6,588 bases of DNA from Acholeplasmatales bacterium (GTDB taxonomy: Bacteria; Bacillota_I; Bacilli_A; Acholeplasmatales; Anaeroplasmataceae): NCBI GenBank assembly GCA_017388605.1, contig JAFPIE010000180.1:1-6588 (forward strand). Direction: 5' to 3'. The translations under genes and the position numbers were made by a program. Shown in pieces: positions 1-5,857 of this stretch. The notes beneath the pieces are model-generated. The model had not been told where the DNA came from. It saw only the letters and a program-made list of their open reading frames with translations, and did not search any database. The first letter of the stretch is position 1; every line of letters starts with the position of its first letter.

Positions 1-750
1 GCCATGGTTGATGAGAATTTAAAAAGATTAGTAATGGAGGATGTTGTTATGCTATCCTCCTTAGGTATGAAGGTTGTTTTAGTCCATGGTGGTGGACCTG
101 AAATTTCTTCTATGCTTAAGAAAATAAATAAGCAAAGCGAATTTGTAAATGGACTTAGAGTAACCGATGGTGAAACTATGGATATCGTTACTCAGGTACT
201 TGCTGGAAAGCTAAACAAAAGCTTAGTAAATCAGCTGAATTTAGCTGGTGGAAAGGCAATAGGCTTATCTGGTGTTGATGCAGGTATGATTGAGGCATTA
301 CCTAAGGACCCTAAGCTTGGGTATGTAGGTACAATTACTGAAATTAATACTGATATCATATTAGATTCCCTAACGTTAGGCTATATTCCAGTAATTTCTA
401 CCATTGGTTTTGACCAAAATGGTAATTTATATAATATTAATGCAGATACTGCAGCAGCAAGAATTGCTGGTGCCCTAGATGCAGAAAAATTTATCGCTAT
501 GACAGATATTAAGGGTGTGCTTAAGGATAAGAATGATCCAAATTCCTTAATGCAAACCATTAATGTTTCTGAAATTAAGCAGCTTGCAAAGCAAGGCATT
601 ATCGATGGTGGTATGCTACCTAAGGTTGCATGCTGCGAGGAAGCAATTCGTCGTGGTGTAAACAACGTAGTAATTATTGATGGACGTGTTCCACATTCCA
701 TTTTAATTGAAGTATTAACGGATGAGGGTGTAGGTACACAGTTTAAGTAG
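1..750 (+). CDS. argB: Acetylglutamate kinase, 5'-truncated by the window edge
   Basis: N-acetylglutamate kinase catalyses the second step of arginine synthesis: ATP-dependent phosphorylation of N-acetyl-L-glutamate in the cytosol. The frame is already open at base 1 (gcc = Ala). Family members have a conserved GGNAM-type stretch at about residue 30, so the Met at 4-6 is probably internal; roughly 30-45 N-terminal residues, including the first glycine-rich Lys motif, lie outside the window. Numbered from that Met, I see HGGGPEI (28-34), the substrate-binding NGLRVTD region (49-55, Arg52), NINADTAA (144-151, with the conserved Asn/Asp), MTDIKGVL (166-173) and GGMLPK (202-207, the nucleotide-binding Lys). 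The tail DGRxxHxxLxE...GxGT (226-245) resembles the C-terminal signature of arginine-inhibited kinases. argD follows after 10 nt, and its Shine-Dalgarno overlaps the argB stop codon. The identity is very secure; feedback sensitivity is inferred. Confidence 0.97.
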   Translation, partial: AMVDENLKRLVMEDVVMLSSLGMKVVLVHGGGPEISSMLKKINKQSEFVNGLRVTDGETMDIVTQVLAGKLNKSLVNQLNLAGGKAIGLSGVDAGMIEALPKDPKLGYVGTITEINTDIILDSLTLGYIPVISTIGFDQNGNLYNINADTAAARIAGALDAEKFIAMTDIKGVLKDKNDPNSLMQTINVSEIKQLAKQGIIDGGMLPKVACCEEAIRRGVNNVVIIDGRVPHSILIEVLTDEGVGTQFK

Positions 751-760
751 GAGGCTTCTT

Positions 761-1954
761 ATGGAAGATATGAAGGAATTTGAAAAGGAATTAATGTGTG
801 ATGATAGCGAGAATATCTTAAATACATATAAAAGATTCCCTGTCGTATTAAAAGAAGGTAAGGGTGCAACCCTTAAGGATTATACAGGTAAGGAATATAT
901 TGATTTTTCCTCAGGAATTGGAACGAATTCCTTTGGTGTTTGTGATAAGGAATGGGTAGATGCAGTAGTACATCAAGCAAATACATTACAGCATTCCTCT
1001 AATCTATATTACACAGCTCCACAGGTAATGGTTGCTAAAATGCTTTGTGAGAAGACCAATATGAAAAAGGTATTCTTTGGTAATTCTGGTGCTGAGGCAA
1101 ATGAATGTGCCATTAAGGCTGCAAGAAAATATTCCTATGATAAATATGGTTTAGGAAGAAGTGAAATCATAACCCTACAAAATTCCTTCCATGGAAGAAC
1201 AATTGCCACATTATCTGCAACAGGACAGGATGTATTTCACCAATGGTTTTTCCCATTTGTAGGTGATTTTAAATATTGTCCTGCATCAGATATTGATGCA
1301 TTAAAGGGTTTAATCAGCGAGAAAACATGCGCAATAATGATTGAAACTGTTCAGGGTGAGGGTGGCGTTGTTGCATTAGATCCTAAATTTATTAAATATA
1401 TCGATAAGGTATGTAAGGAAAAGGATATCCTATTTATTGTCGATGAGGTTCAAACCGGTAATGGTAGATGTGGATATTTATATTCCTATATGGAATATGG
1501 AGTTACACCAAATATTGTTACAACAGCTAAGGGCTTAGCTGGTGGCTTACCCTTTGCAGCAATACTATTTGATGAAAAAACAGAGAATGTCTTATCCTAT
1601 GGTCAGCATGGTACAACCTTCGGTGGAAACCCAGTTTGTGCAAGTGCTGCAGTATCGGTATTAAAAAGAATTGATGATAAGTTATTGAATCACGTGCGTG
1701 AATGCCGTAAAATAATTGAAGATAGACTAAAGGATGTAGAAGAGGTTAAATCTATTTCTGGTAAGGGCCTTATGGTAGGTATTGAGCTTAAGGATGGCCT
1801 AAAGGCAGTAGATATTGCATCAAAATGTATGGAGGAAGGATTAATTCCATTAACTGCAAAAACTAAGATTCGTCTACTTCCACCATTAAATATTACATTT
1901 GAAGAGCTAAATAAGGGACTTGATATCCTTATTCACGTTTTGAAGGAGGCTTAA
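761..1954 (+). CDS. argD: Acetylornithine aminotransferase (class-III PLP enzyme)
   Basis: This PLP-dependent enzyme transfers an amino group from glutamate to N-acetylglutamate semialdehyde, giving N-acetylornithine. ArgD enzymes often also serve as succinyl-diaminopimelate aminotransferase (DapC) in lysine synthesis. At 397 aa it has the usual family length. Visible motifs are NSGAEANE (108-115, phosphate binding), FHGRT (143-147), the PLP-pyridine Asp in VDEVQTG (Asp228), TTAKGLAGG with the Schiff-base Lys257, HGTTFGGNP (283-291) and RLLPPL (371-376), which contains the substrate-carboxylate Arg. The start is chosen because TAGGAGG (748-754) sits 6 nt upstream and overlaps the argB stop; the Met at residue 4 is less well spaced. 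The flanking argB and argF genes favour the acetylornithine assignment over ornithine or GABA aminotransferase. No truncation or missing key residue is seen. Confidence 0.97.
   Translation: MEDMKEFEKELMCDDSENILNTYKRFPVVLKEGKGATLKDYTGKEYIDFSSGIGTNSFGVCDKEWVDAVVHQANTLQHSSNLYYTAPQVMVAKMLCEKTNMKKVFFGNSGAEANECAIKAARKYSYDKYGLGRSEIITLQNSFHGRTIATLSATGQDVFHQWFFPFVGDFKYCPASDIDALKGLISEKTCAIMIETVQGEGGVVALDPKFIKYIDKVCKEKDILFIVDEVQTGNGRCGYLYSYMEYGVTPNIVTTAKGLAGGLPFAAILFDEKTENVLSYGQHGTTFGGNPVCASAAVSVLKRIDDKLLNHVRECRKIIEDRLKDVEEVKSISGKGLMVGIELKDGLKAVDIASKCMEEGLIPLTAKTKIRLLPPLNITFEELNKGLDILIHVLKEA
1943..1949 (+). promoter_or_regulatory. argF Shine-Dalgarno inside the argD 3' end
   Basis: AAGGAGG lies within the last codons of argD, 5 nt before the argF ATG. 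The argD stop TAA (1952-1954) directly abuts that ATG. A terminating argD ribosome is therefore placed on the argF start site, which suggests translational coupling. It also fixes the argF start. Confidence 0.85.
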
Positions 1955-2863
1955 ATGAAGCATTTATTAACATTAGAACAATTATCAAAAGAGGAATTGC
2001 TTGATATTTTAAATCTTGCAGACCAATTAAAATTCCAAAAGAAGAATGGTATTCCTCACGAATTATTAAAGGGTAAAACCCTAGGTATGATTTTCCAAAA
2101 ATCATCTACTCGTACTAGAGTATCCTTTGAGGTTGGTATGCATGAGCTTGGTGGTCAGGCATTATTCCTATCCTCTAGAGATTTACAAATTGGTCGTGGT
2201 GAGCCAGTACAGGATACCGCAAGAGTATTATCTAGATATCTAGATGGTATAATGATTCGTACCTTTGACCAAAAGGAAGTAGAGGATTTAGCAAATTATG
2301 GTTCTATTCCTGTAATTAATGCTTTAACAGATTATTGCCATCCATGTCAGGTATTAGCTGACCTAATGACAATTCGTGAATTTAAGGGTGCATATGAGGG
2401 CTTAAAATGCTGCTATATTGGTGATGGTAATAATATGGCAAACTCCATTATTGTTGGTGTATTACGCTTAGGTATGAAAATGAGTATTGCATGCCCTAAG
2501 AAATATGAACCAGATAGCCATATTCTAGAATTTGCAAAACAATTCCCTGGAATGTTTGAAATGACCGAAGACCCACTTGTTGCAGCTAAGGATGCCGATG
2601 TATTATTTACAGATGTATGGGCATCTATGGGTCAGGAATCAGAAAAGGCTGAAAGAGAAAAGATATTTAAGGGTATTTACCAAATTAATGATGCAGTTAT
2701 GGCTGTTGCTAAGCCTGATTGTATGGTACAGCATTGTCTTCCTGCACATAGAGAAGAAGAAATCACAGATAAGGTTTTTGAAGCTCATGCGGATGAAATC
2801 TTCGAGGAAGCAGAAAATCGTCTTCATGCCCAAAAGGCAGTACTTGTTAAATTAATGGCTTAA
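1955..2863 (+). CDS. argF: Ornithine carbamoyltransferase, anabolic
   Basis: This enzyme condenses ornithine with carbamoyl phosphate to give citrulline and phosphate in the cytosol, the sixth step of arginine synthesis. At 302 aa it is full length. The carbamoyl-phosphate loop STRTR is at residues 51-55 and HPCQ at 129-132. The ornithine-side motif DVWASMG is at 220-226, and HCLPAHR, with the catalytic Cys261, at 260-266. These four motifs separate it from aspartate carbamoyltransferase and from putrescine or oxamate carbamoyltransferases. It lies immediately after argD with no intergenic base and is followed within 7 nt by a terminator, so it is the last gene of the operon. The biosynthetic neighbours argue for the anabolic ArgF role rather than catabolic ArcB, since no arcA or arcC is visible. 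No anomalies are seen. Confidence 0.97.
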   Translation: MKHLLTLEQLSKEELLDILNLADQLKFQKKNGIPHELLKGKTLGMIFQKSSTRTRVSFEVGMHELGGQALFLSSRDLQIGRGEPVQDTARVLSRYLDGIMIRTFDQKEVEDLANYGSIPVINALTDYCHPCQVLADLMTIREFKGAYEGLKCCYIGDGNNMANSIIVGVLRLGMKMSIACPKKYEPDSHILEFAKQFPGMFEMTEDPLVAAKDADVLFTDVWASMGQESEKAEREKIFKGIYQINDAVMAVAKPDCMVQHCLPAHREEEITDKVFEAHADEIFEEAENRLHAQKAVLVKLMA

Positions 2864-2869
2864 GATTAT

Positions 2870-2898
2870 CCTCTATCGAAAGATAGAGGTTTTCTTTT
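2870..2898 (+). terminator. Intrinsic terminator of the arginine operon
   Basis: There is a perfect 8-bp stem, CCTCTATC (2870-2877) with GATAGAGG (2882-2889), closed by a GAAA tetraloop (2878-2881). It is followed by TTTTCTTTT (2890-2898). It starts 6 nt after the argF stop and is a textbook Rho-independent terminator. Confidence 0.93.
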
Positions 2899-2909
2899 GC
2901 CTTAAACTT

Positions 2910-2918
2910 TGCTATAAT
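2910..2918 (+). promoter_or_regulatory. Extended -10 promoter for the thioesterase-aminopeptidase unit
   Basis: TGCTATAAT combines a perfect TATAAT (2913-2918) with the TGn extension (2910-2912) typical of housekeeping sigma-factor promoters with weak -35 boxes. The stretch about 17 nt upstream (2890-2895, TTTTCT) is only a poor -35 match and lies in the U-tract of the preceding terminator. Transcription would start near 2925, leaving a leader of about 18 nt before the ATG at 2943. Confidence 0.75.
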
Positions 2919-2942
2919 ACTTTCGTTGAAAAAGAAAGATAA

Positions 2943-3677
2943 ATGGTTGAACCTATGGCAGTAATGTTATATGAAACAAAATTTTATGTTCATGCTGTAG
3001 ATACGGATTTAAAGGATAAAATCCGTCCGGCATCAGTTTTATCCTATTTTCAGGATGCAGCAAGCGTCAACGCAGTAGAGCTTGGCGTTGGATATCACGA
3101 CCTATTAGATTTAAATTTATATTGGGTAATTCTTTATGAGGAATTTGAAATATTAAAGGATATCGAATGGGGAGAGGTAGTAAGGACTAGAACATGGCCA
3201 AAATCTAGAACTAGACTAGAATTTGAAAGAGAATATGAGCTTAGAAATAATCAGGATGAATTACTCGTTAAGGGTATATCTACTTGGTGTGTAATAAGTA
3301 CAGAAACCAGGAGACTTGAGCGAGGGGATTCTGTCATTTTCAAGGGAGAATATTACGACTATACCAACTACCCTGAAAAGCTAAATAGAAAGATGAAGCT
3401 TCAAATTACAGAACCAGATATGACCTATGATTATAAGGTCTTATATACAGATTTAGATCATAATCTACATCTAAATAATGCGAAATATTTAGATGTCATT
3501 TATAATATGCATGCCAATGATAAAAAGGTAAAAAAGGTAAGAATCTCCTTTGTCAATGAAGCACATGTAGGAGAAACATTACATATTTTATATAAGCATG
3601 AGGAACAAGGAGATTGCTATATTGGACTTGTAGGATCCAATACCTGCTTTATGGCAATCTTAGAGACGGAGGAATAA
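2943..3677 (+). CDS. Acyl-ACP thioesterase, bacterial FatA/FatB-like
   Basis: The product is predicted to hydrolyse fatty acyl-ACP to free fatty acid in the cytosol, releasing chains from fatty acid synthesis. At 244 aa it fits the two-hotdog acyl-ACP thioesterase family of Clostridia-type bacteria. The first hotdog domain covers about residues 8-140, with the long helix region SVLSYFQDAASVNAVELGVG at 31-50. The second begins at about 155. The signature D-x-N-x-H-x-N-N reads DHNLHLNN at 172-179, giving candidate catalytic Asp172, Asn174 and His176. Glu206 in FVNEAHVGE is the likely equivalent of the conserved downstream Glu. The start is less certain than for neighbours: upstream of the ATG at 2943 there is only a weak AAAGAAAG (2931-2938). 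ATGs at 2955 and 2964 are alternatives; the conserved homology seems to begin around residue 9. It lies 3 nt from the next gene. Chain-length preference cannot be read from sequence. Confidence 0.9.
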   Translation: MVEPMAVMLYETKFYVHAVDTDLKDKIRPASVLSYFQDAASVNAVELGVGYHDLLDLNLYWVILYEEFEILKDIEWGEVVRTRTWPKSRTRLEFEREYELRNNQDELLVKGISTWCVISTETRRLERGDSVIFKGEYYDYTNYPEKLNRKMKLQITEPDMTYDYKVLYTDLDHNLHLNNAKYLDVIYNMHANDKKVKKVRISFVNEAHVGETLHILYKHEEQGDCYIGLVGSNTCFMAILETEE

Positions 3678-3680
3678 AAA

Positions 3681-4973
3681 ATGAGAGGCTTTTTAGATTT
3701 TATTAAGGATACCCCTACTGCATTTCATGCAGCAAATAAAATAGCAAATATTTTAAAAGGAAATGGCTATATTGAGTTACATGAGGTAGAGGAATGGAAT
3801 TTAACAAGAGGAGGAAAATATTTCTTCACAAGAAATCATTCTAGTGTATTTGCATGGGAAATCCCAATGGATTATAGAGATTTATCCTTTAATATTACTG
3901 CAGCACACCTAGATTCACCAACCTTTAAGCTAAAGCCTAATTTCACATTAGATCAAGGTAAATATATTAAGCTTAATACAGAGGTTTATGGTGGACCAAT
4001 ATTTATGAGCTGGCTTGACCGCCCATTAAATATTGCCGGAAGAGTAATGGTTAAGGAGAATAATAAGGTAACAACGAAATTATTATCCTTTAATAGAGCG
4101 ATTTGTATGATTCCTAATTGCTCTATCCACTATAATAGAGAATTAAATAAGGGCTATGCATTTAATCCACAAAATGAAATGCTACCTATATTAACAGATA
4201 ATAAGAATAGTGATTTACTTGCCTTAATTGCAAAGGAATTAAATGTTAAAAAGGAAGATATATTATCCTATGATTTATATTTAGCTCTACTAGATAGAGG
4301 AATGCTTGTAGGACCTAATAATGAATTTGTTATGGCACCTCAAATTGATAACCTAGAATGCTCCTATGGACTTTTAAATGCATTATTATCTGAAGTACCA
4401 GCAAAGGGTAGTGTAAATGTAATGTGCTTATTTGATAACGAAGAAATTGGTTCAGCAACAAGACAGGGTGCAGCAAGCACTACCTTATATGATTTATTAG
4501 AAAGAATTACATTATCCTTAGGATTATCTAGCGAGGAATTTAAAAGAAGCCTTGCATCAAGCTATTTCATTTCAGCAGATAATGCACAGGGCTTCCACCC
4601 ATCCTACGCTTCAAAATATGATCCAACCAATGCTTGCTACATGAATGAAGGAATTGTTGTTAAAAATGCTGCAAGAGGCTCCTATACAACGGATGCATAT
4701 TCCTTAGCTATATTTAAGGTATTATGCGAAAGAAGTGGTGCAAGATACCAATTAAATACAAATAGAAGTGATGTACCTGGTGGATCTACCCTAGGTGCCA
4801 TCAGCCAAACTAAGGTATCTATTCCATCTGTAGATATTGGTCTTGCCCAGGTTGCTATGCATTCTTCCTATGAAACTGCAGGGGCTAGGGATTTAGAGGA
4901 CCTAGTAAAGGCAATTAAGGAATTCTATCATACACATTTCCATACAGTAAATGATGGAACTGTAGAATTTTAA
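3681..4973 (+). CDS. M18 family metallo-aminopeptidase (aspartyl aminopeptidase-like)
   Basis: This is a dinuclear-metal exopeptidase that removes N-terminal residues, classically acidic ones, from peptides; family members are usually cytosolic dodecamers. At 430 aa it matches the common bacterial M18 length. The metal-site residues appear in family order: His76 in AAHLDSP, Asp223 in QIDN, the DNEEIGS motif (252-258) with catalytic-base Glu254 and ligand Glu255, Asp300 in SADNAQG, and His394 in AMHSSYE. The glycine-rich SDVPGGSTLG (363-372) and HPSYASKYDPTN (306-317) are also typical. GGAGG (3668-3672) lies 8 nt before the ATG, within the last codons of the thioesterase gene, so the two are probably translationally coupled. 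There is no signal peptide. Because family specificity varies, I leave the symbol (apeB/pepB usage differs) blank. Confidence 0.95.
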   Translation: MRGFLDFIKDTPTAFHAANKIANILKGNGYIELHEVEEWNLTRGGKYFFTRNHSSVFAWEIPMDYRDLSFNITAAHLDSPTFKLKPNFTLDQGKYIKLNTEVYGGPIFMSWLDRPLNIAGRVMVKENNKVTTKLLSFNRAICMIPNCSIHYNRELNKGYAFNPQNEMLPILTDNKNSDLLALIAKELNVKKEDILSYDLYLALLDRGMLVGPNNEFVMAPQIDNLECSYGLLNALLSEVPAKGSVNVMCLFDNEEIGSATRQGAASTTLYDLLERITLSLGLSSEEFKRSLASSYFISADNAQGFHPSYASKYDPTNACYMNEGIVVKNAARGSYTTDAYSLAIFKVLCERSGARYQLNTNRSDVPGGSTLGAISQTKVSIPSVDIGLAQVAMHSSYETAGARDLEDLVKAIKEFYHTHFHTVNDGTVEF

Positions 4974-5011
4974 CTATTGCTTTTGAAAAAATACACTAGG
5001 AGGGATTATTT

Positions 5012-5662
5012 ATGATTGAAAATGAGAATAATGATATCGAAAGAACAAATACTTCTTCAAAAACCAGCTCTAACATTTTTTTTGTATTTGGCTTCGCTAT
5101 AAATTTAATTGTTTCTGCTATTGGAGTATGGGGATTTATTACAATTCTGTCGTTGCCTGAGGATCACGAGTGGAGAAAGGATTTACCTTTTACCGCGCTT
5201 AGTTTAATACTTTTAGTTTTTACTATTGTGACTTTTATTCTAAGACGAAAATATATTGAAAAGAAACCTACAGCTGCTGCGTTTATTACATTATTTGGAT
5301 TAATGTTTAATGCATTTGGAATTGTATCTGCAATTCTGTTGTTTGTTCATAGTAAGCATTCTTCACCAGATAATACTAGTAACCAATTCATCACTTCCAT
5401 AAACAATAAATTAATTTCAAGTGTTCAAGAGTATAAGGAAAGAAAAAGAGACCTTGAAAATGGGGTGAAATCCGGATTAATAAGCGAAGATATTTATGAA
5501 AGTGAAATAATAATTTTAACGGATCAATTAAAGACTTATAAAGAAAAAATAGAAGAATCTATTCCTGTAAGGGAGAATCAATTGAAAAAGGGTATTATTT
5601 CAAAAGAGGAATATGATAAGATTCAATCAGAAATAGAAGAAGTAAATAGTATGTTAAACTAA
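5012..5662 (+). CDS. Membrane protein with tandem SHOCT-like repeats, function unknown
   Basis: I do not recognise a named gene. The 216-aa product has a polar N-terminus (1-20) and three hydrophobic segments (about 22-46, 59-77 and 87-113). A hydrophilic, charged, helix-rich C-terminal half (114-216) follows, with coiled-coil-like stretches. In that half two units resemble the SHOCT short helical motif: KSGLISEDIYESEI (153-166) and KKGIISKEEYDKI (192-204), 39 residues apart, each with the K-x-G-[IL]-I-S-x-[DE]-x-Y core. SHOCT modules commonly act as small oligomerisation or membrane-associated tails; that role is inferred here. AGGAGGG (4998-5003) sits 8 nt before the ATG, making this start secure. 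No terminator separates it from the aminopeptidase 38 nt upstream, so it may be read through from that unit. Fewer TCC serine codons by eye than in the genes upstream could hint at different ancestry, but this is weak. Confidence 0.82.
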   Translation: MIENENNDIERTNTSSKTSSNIFFVFGFAINLIVSAIGVWGFITILSLPEDHEWRKDLPFTALSLILLVFTIVTFILRRKYIEKKPTAAAFITLFGLMFNAFGIVSAILLFVHSKHSSPDNTSNQFITSINNKLISSVQEYKERKRDLENGVKSGLISEDIYESEIIILTDQLKTYKEKIEESIPVRENQLKKGIISKEEYDKIQSEIEEVNSMLN

Positions 5663-5663
5663 C

Positions 5664-5697
5664 AAAAAAAGCCAACACAAACGTGTTGGTTTTTCTT
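5664..5697. terminator. Probably bidirectional intrinsic terminator
   Basis: The stem CCAACAC (5672-5678) pairs with GTGTTGG (5683-5689) around an AAAC loop. Seven A's (5664-5670) precede it and TTTTTCTT (5690-5697) follows, so the A and T runs extend the stem and give a U-tail on either strand. It starts just after the stop of the membrane-protein gene and insulates it from the insertion sequence. Confidence 0.9.
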
Positions 5698-5708
5698 ATG
5701 AGTAATTT

Positions 5709-5784
5709 AAATATTTAGGGGGATGACTATTAGCTATCAAATATTAGGGGGATAAAAAAATATAGTTAAATCCCCCTGTTATTT
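5709..5784. repeat. Three-copy AAATA-NN-AGGGGGAT motif at the IS left end
   Basis: The copies are AAATATTTAGGGGGAT (5709-5724) and AAATATTAGGGGGAT (5739-5753) in direct orientation, and an inverted copy at 5770-5784 whose complement reads AAATAACAGGGGGAT. The second and third copies form an imperfect palindrome with a 16-nt A/T loop (5754-5769). It could fold as a stem of about 14 pairs containing five G-C pairs and one mismatch. The likely roles are a terminal repeat, transposase-binding sites or a read-through barrier of the adjacent element; which one is not decided by this sequence. The region 5698-5857 contains no credible protein gene. Confidence 0.65.
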
Positions 5785-5806
5785 TAAAGCATAAAGTAAA
5801 ATAAAA

Positions 5807-5857
5807 GGGACCTATGTTATCATTAGTTTACCCATAATACTAGTGAAAGGAGGTCCC
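5807..5857 (+). promoter_or_regulatory. Two-part hairpin overlapping the transposase ribosome-binding site
   Basis: The outer stem GGGACCT (5807-5813) pairs perfectly with AGGTCCC (5851-5857). An inner stem, 5820-5827 with 5839-5846, has 8 pairs including one G-U, and an 11-nt loop. An internal loop separates them. The 3' outer arm contains the last part of the Shine-Dalgarno AAAGGAGGT (5846-5854) and ends against the ATG at 5858. A transcript entering from outside could fold this way and mask the site. A CATAAT (5833-5838) in the inner loop could be a -10 box giving RNA that lacks the 5' arm, but no good -35 accompanies it. The pairing is seen directly; the regulatory role is inferred. Confidence 0.55.

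Noticed and set aside
381..701. 106-codon open frame on the - strand within argB
   Set aside because: It is antisense to well-conserved argB codons, has no Shine-Dalgarno or recognisable domain, and is explained by codon bias of the real gene.
2639..2833. 64-codon open frame on the - strand within argF
   Set aside because: It is short, antisense to conserved coding sequence, rich in Phe, Cys and Met runs, and has no initiation signal.
2577..2855. 92-codon open frame in another + frame inside argF
   Set aside because: It overlaps the conserved ArgF C-terminal motifs in a different frame; its composition is that of a shadow frame and it has no independent ribosome-binding site.
4974..5011. 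Possible promoter before the membrane-protein gene (TTGAAA at 4983-4988)
   Set aside because: No -10 box exists at a usable distance: the correctly spaced hexamer would fall on the bases just before the ATG. Read-through from the upstream unit is simpler.
5709..5784. CRISPR-like array suggested by the repeated AGGGGGAT units
   Set aside because: There are only three short units, one inverted, with unequal spacers and no cas genes. The pattern fits an IS end.
5754..5815. Candidate -10 box TAAAAT (5797-5802) for the transposase
   Set aside because: No acceptable -35 lies 16-18 nt upstream and there is no TGn extension; in DNA this AT-rich such hexamers are expected by chance.
5012..5857. Phage, toxin-antitoxin or defence cassette around the membrane-protein gene
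   Set aside because: Only one non-IS gene is present between the aminopeptidase and the transposase, with no nuclease, toxin or recombinase motif; there is no support beyond its unknown function.
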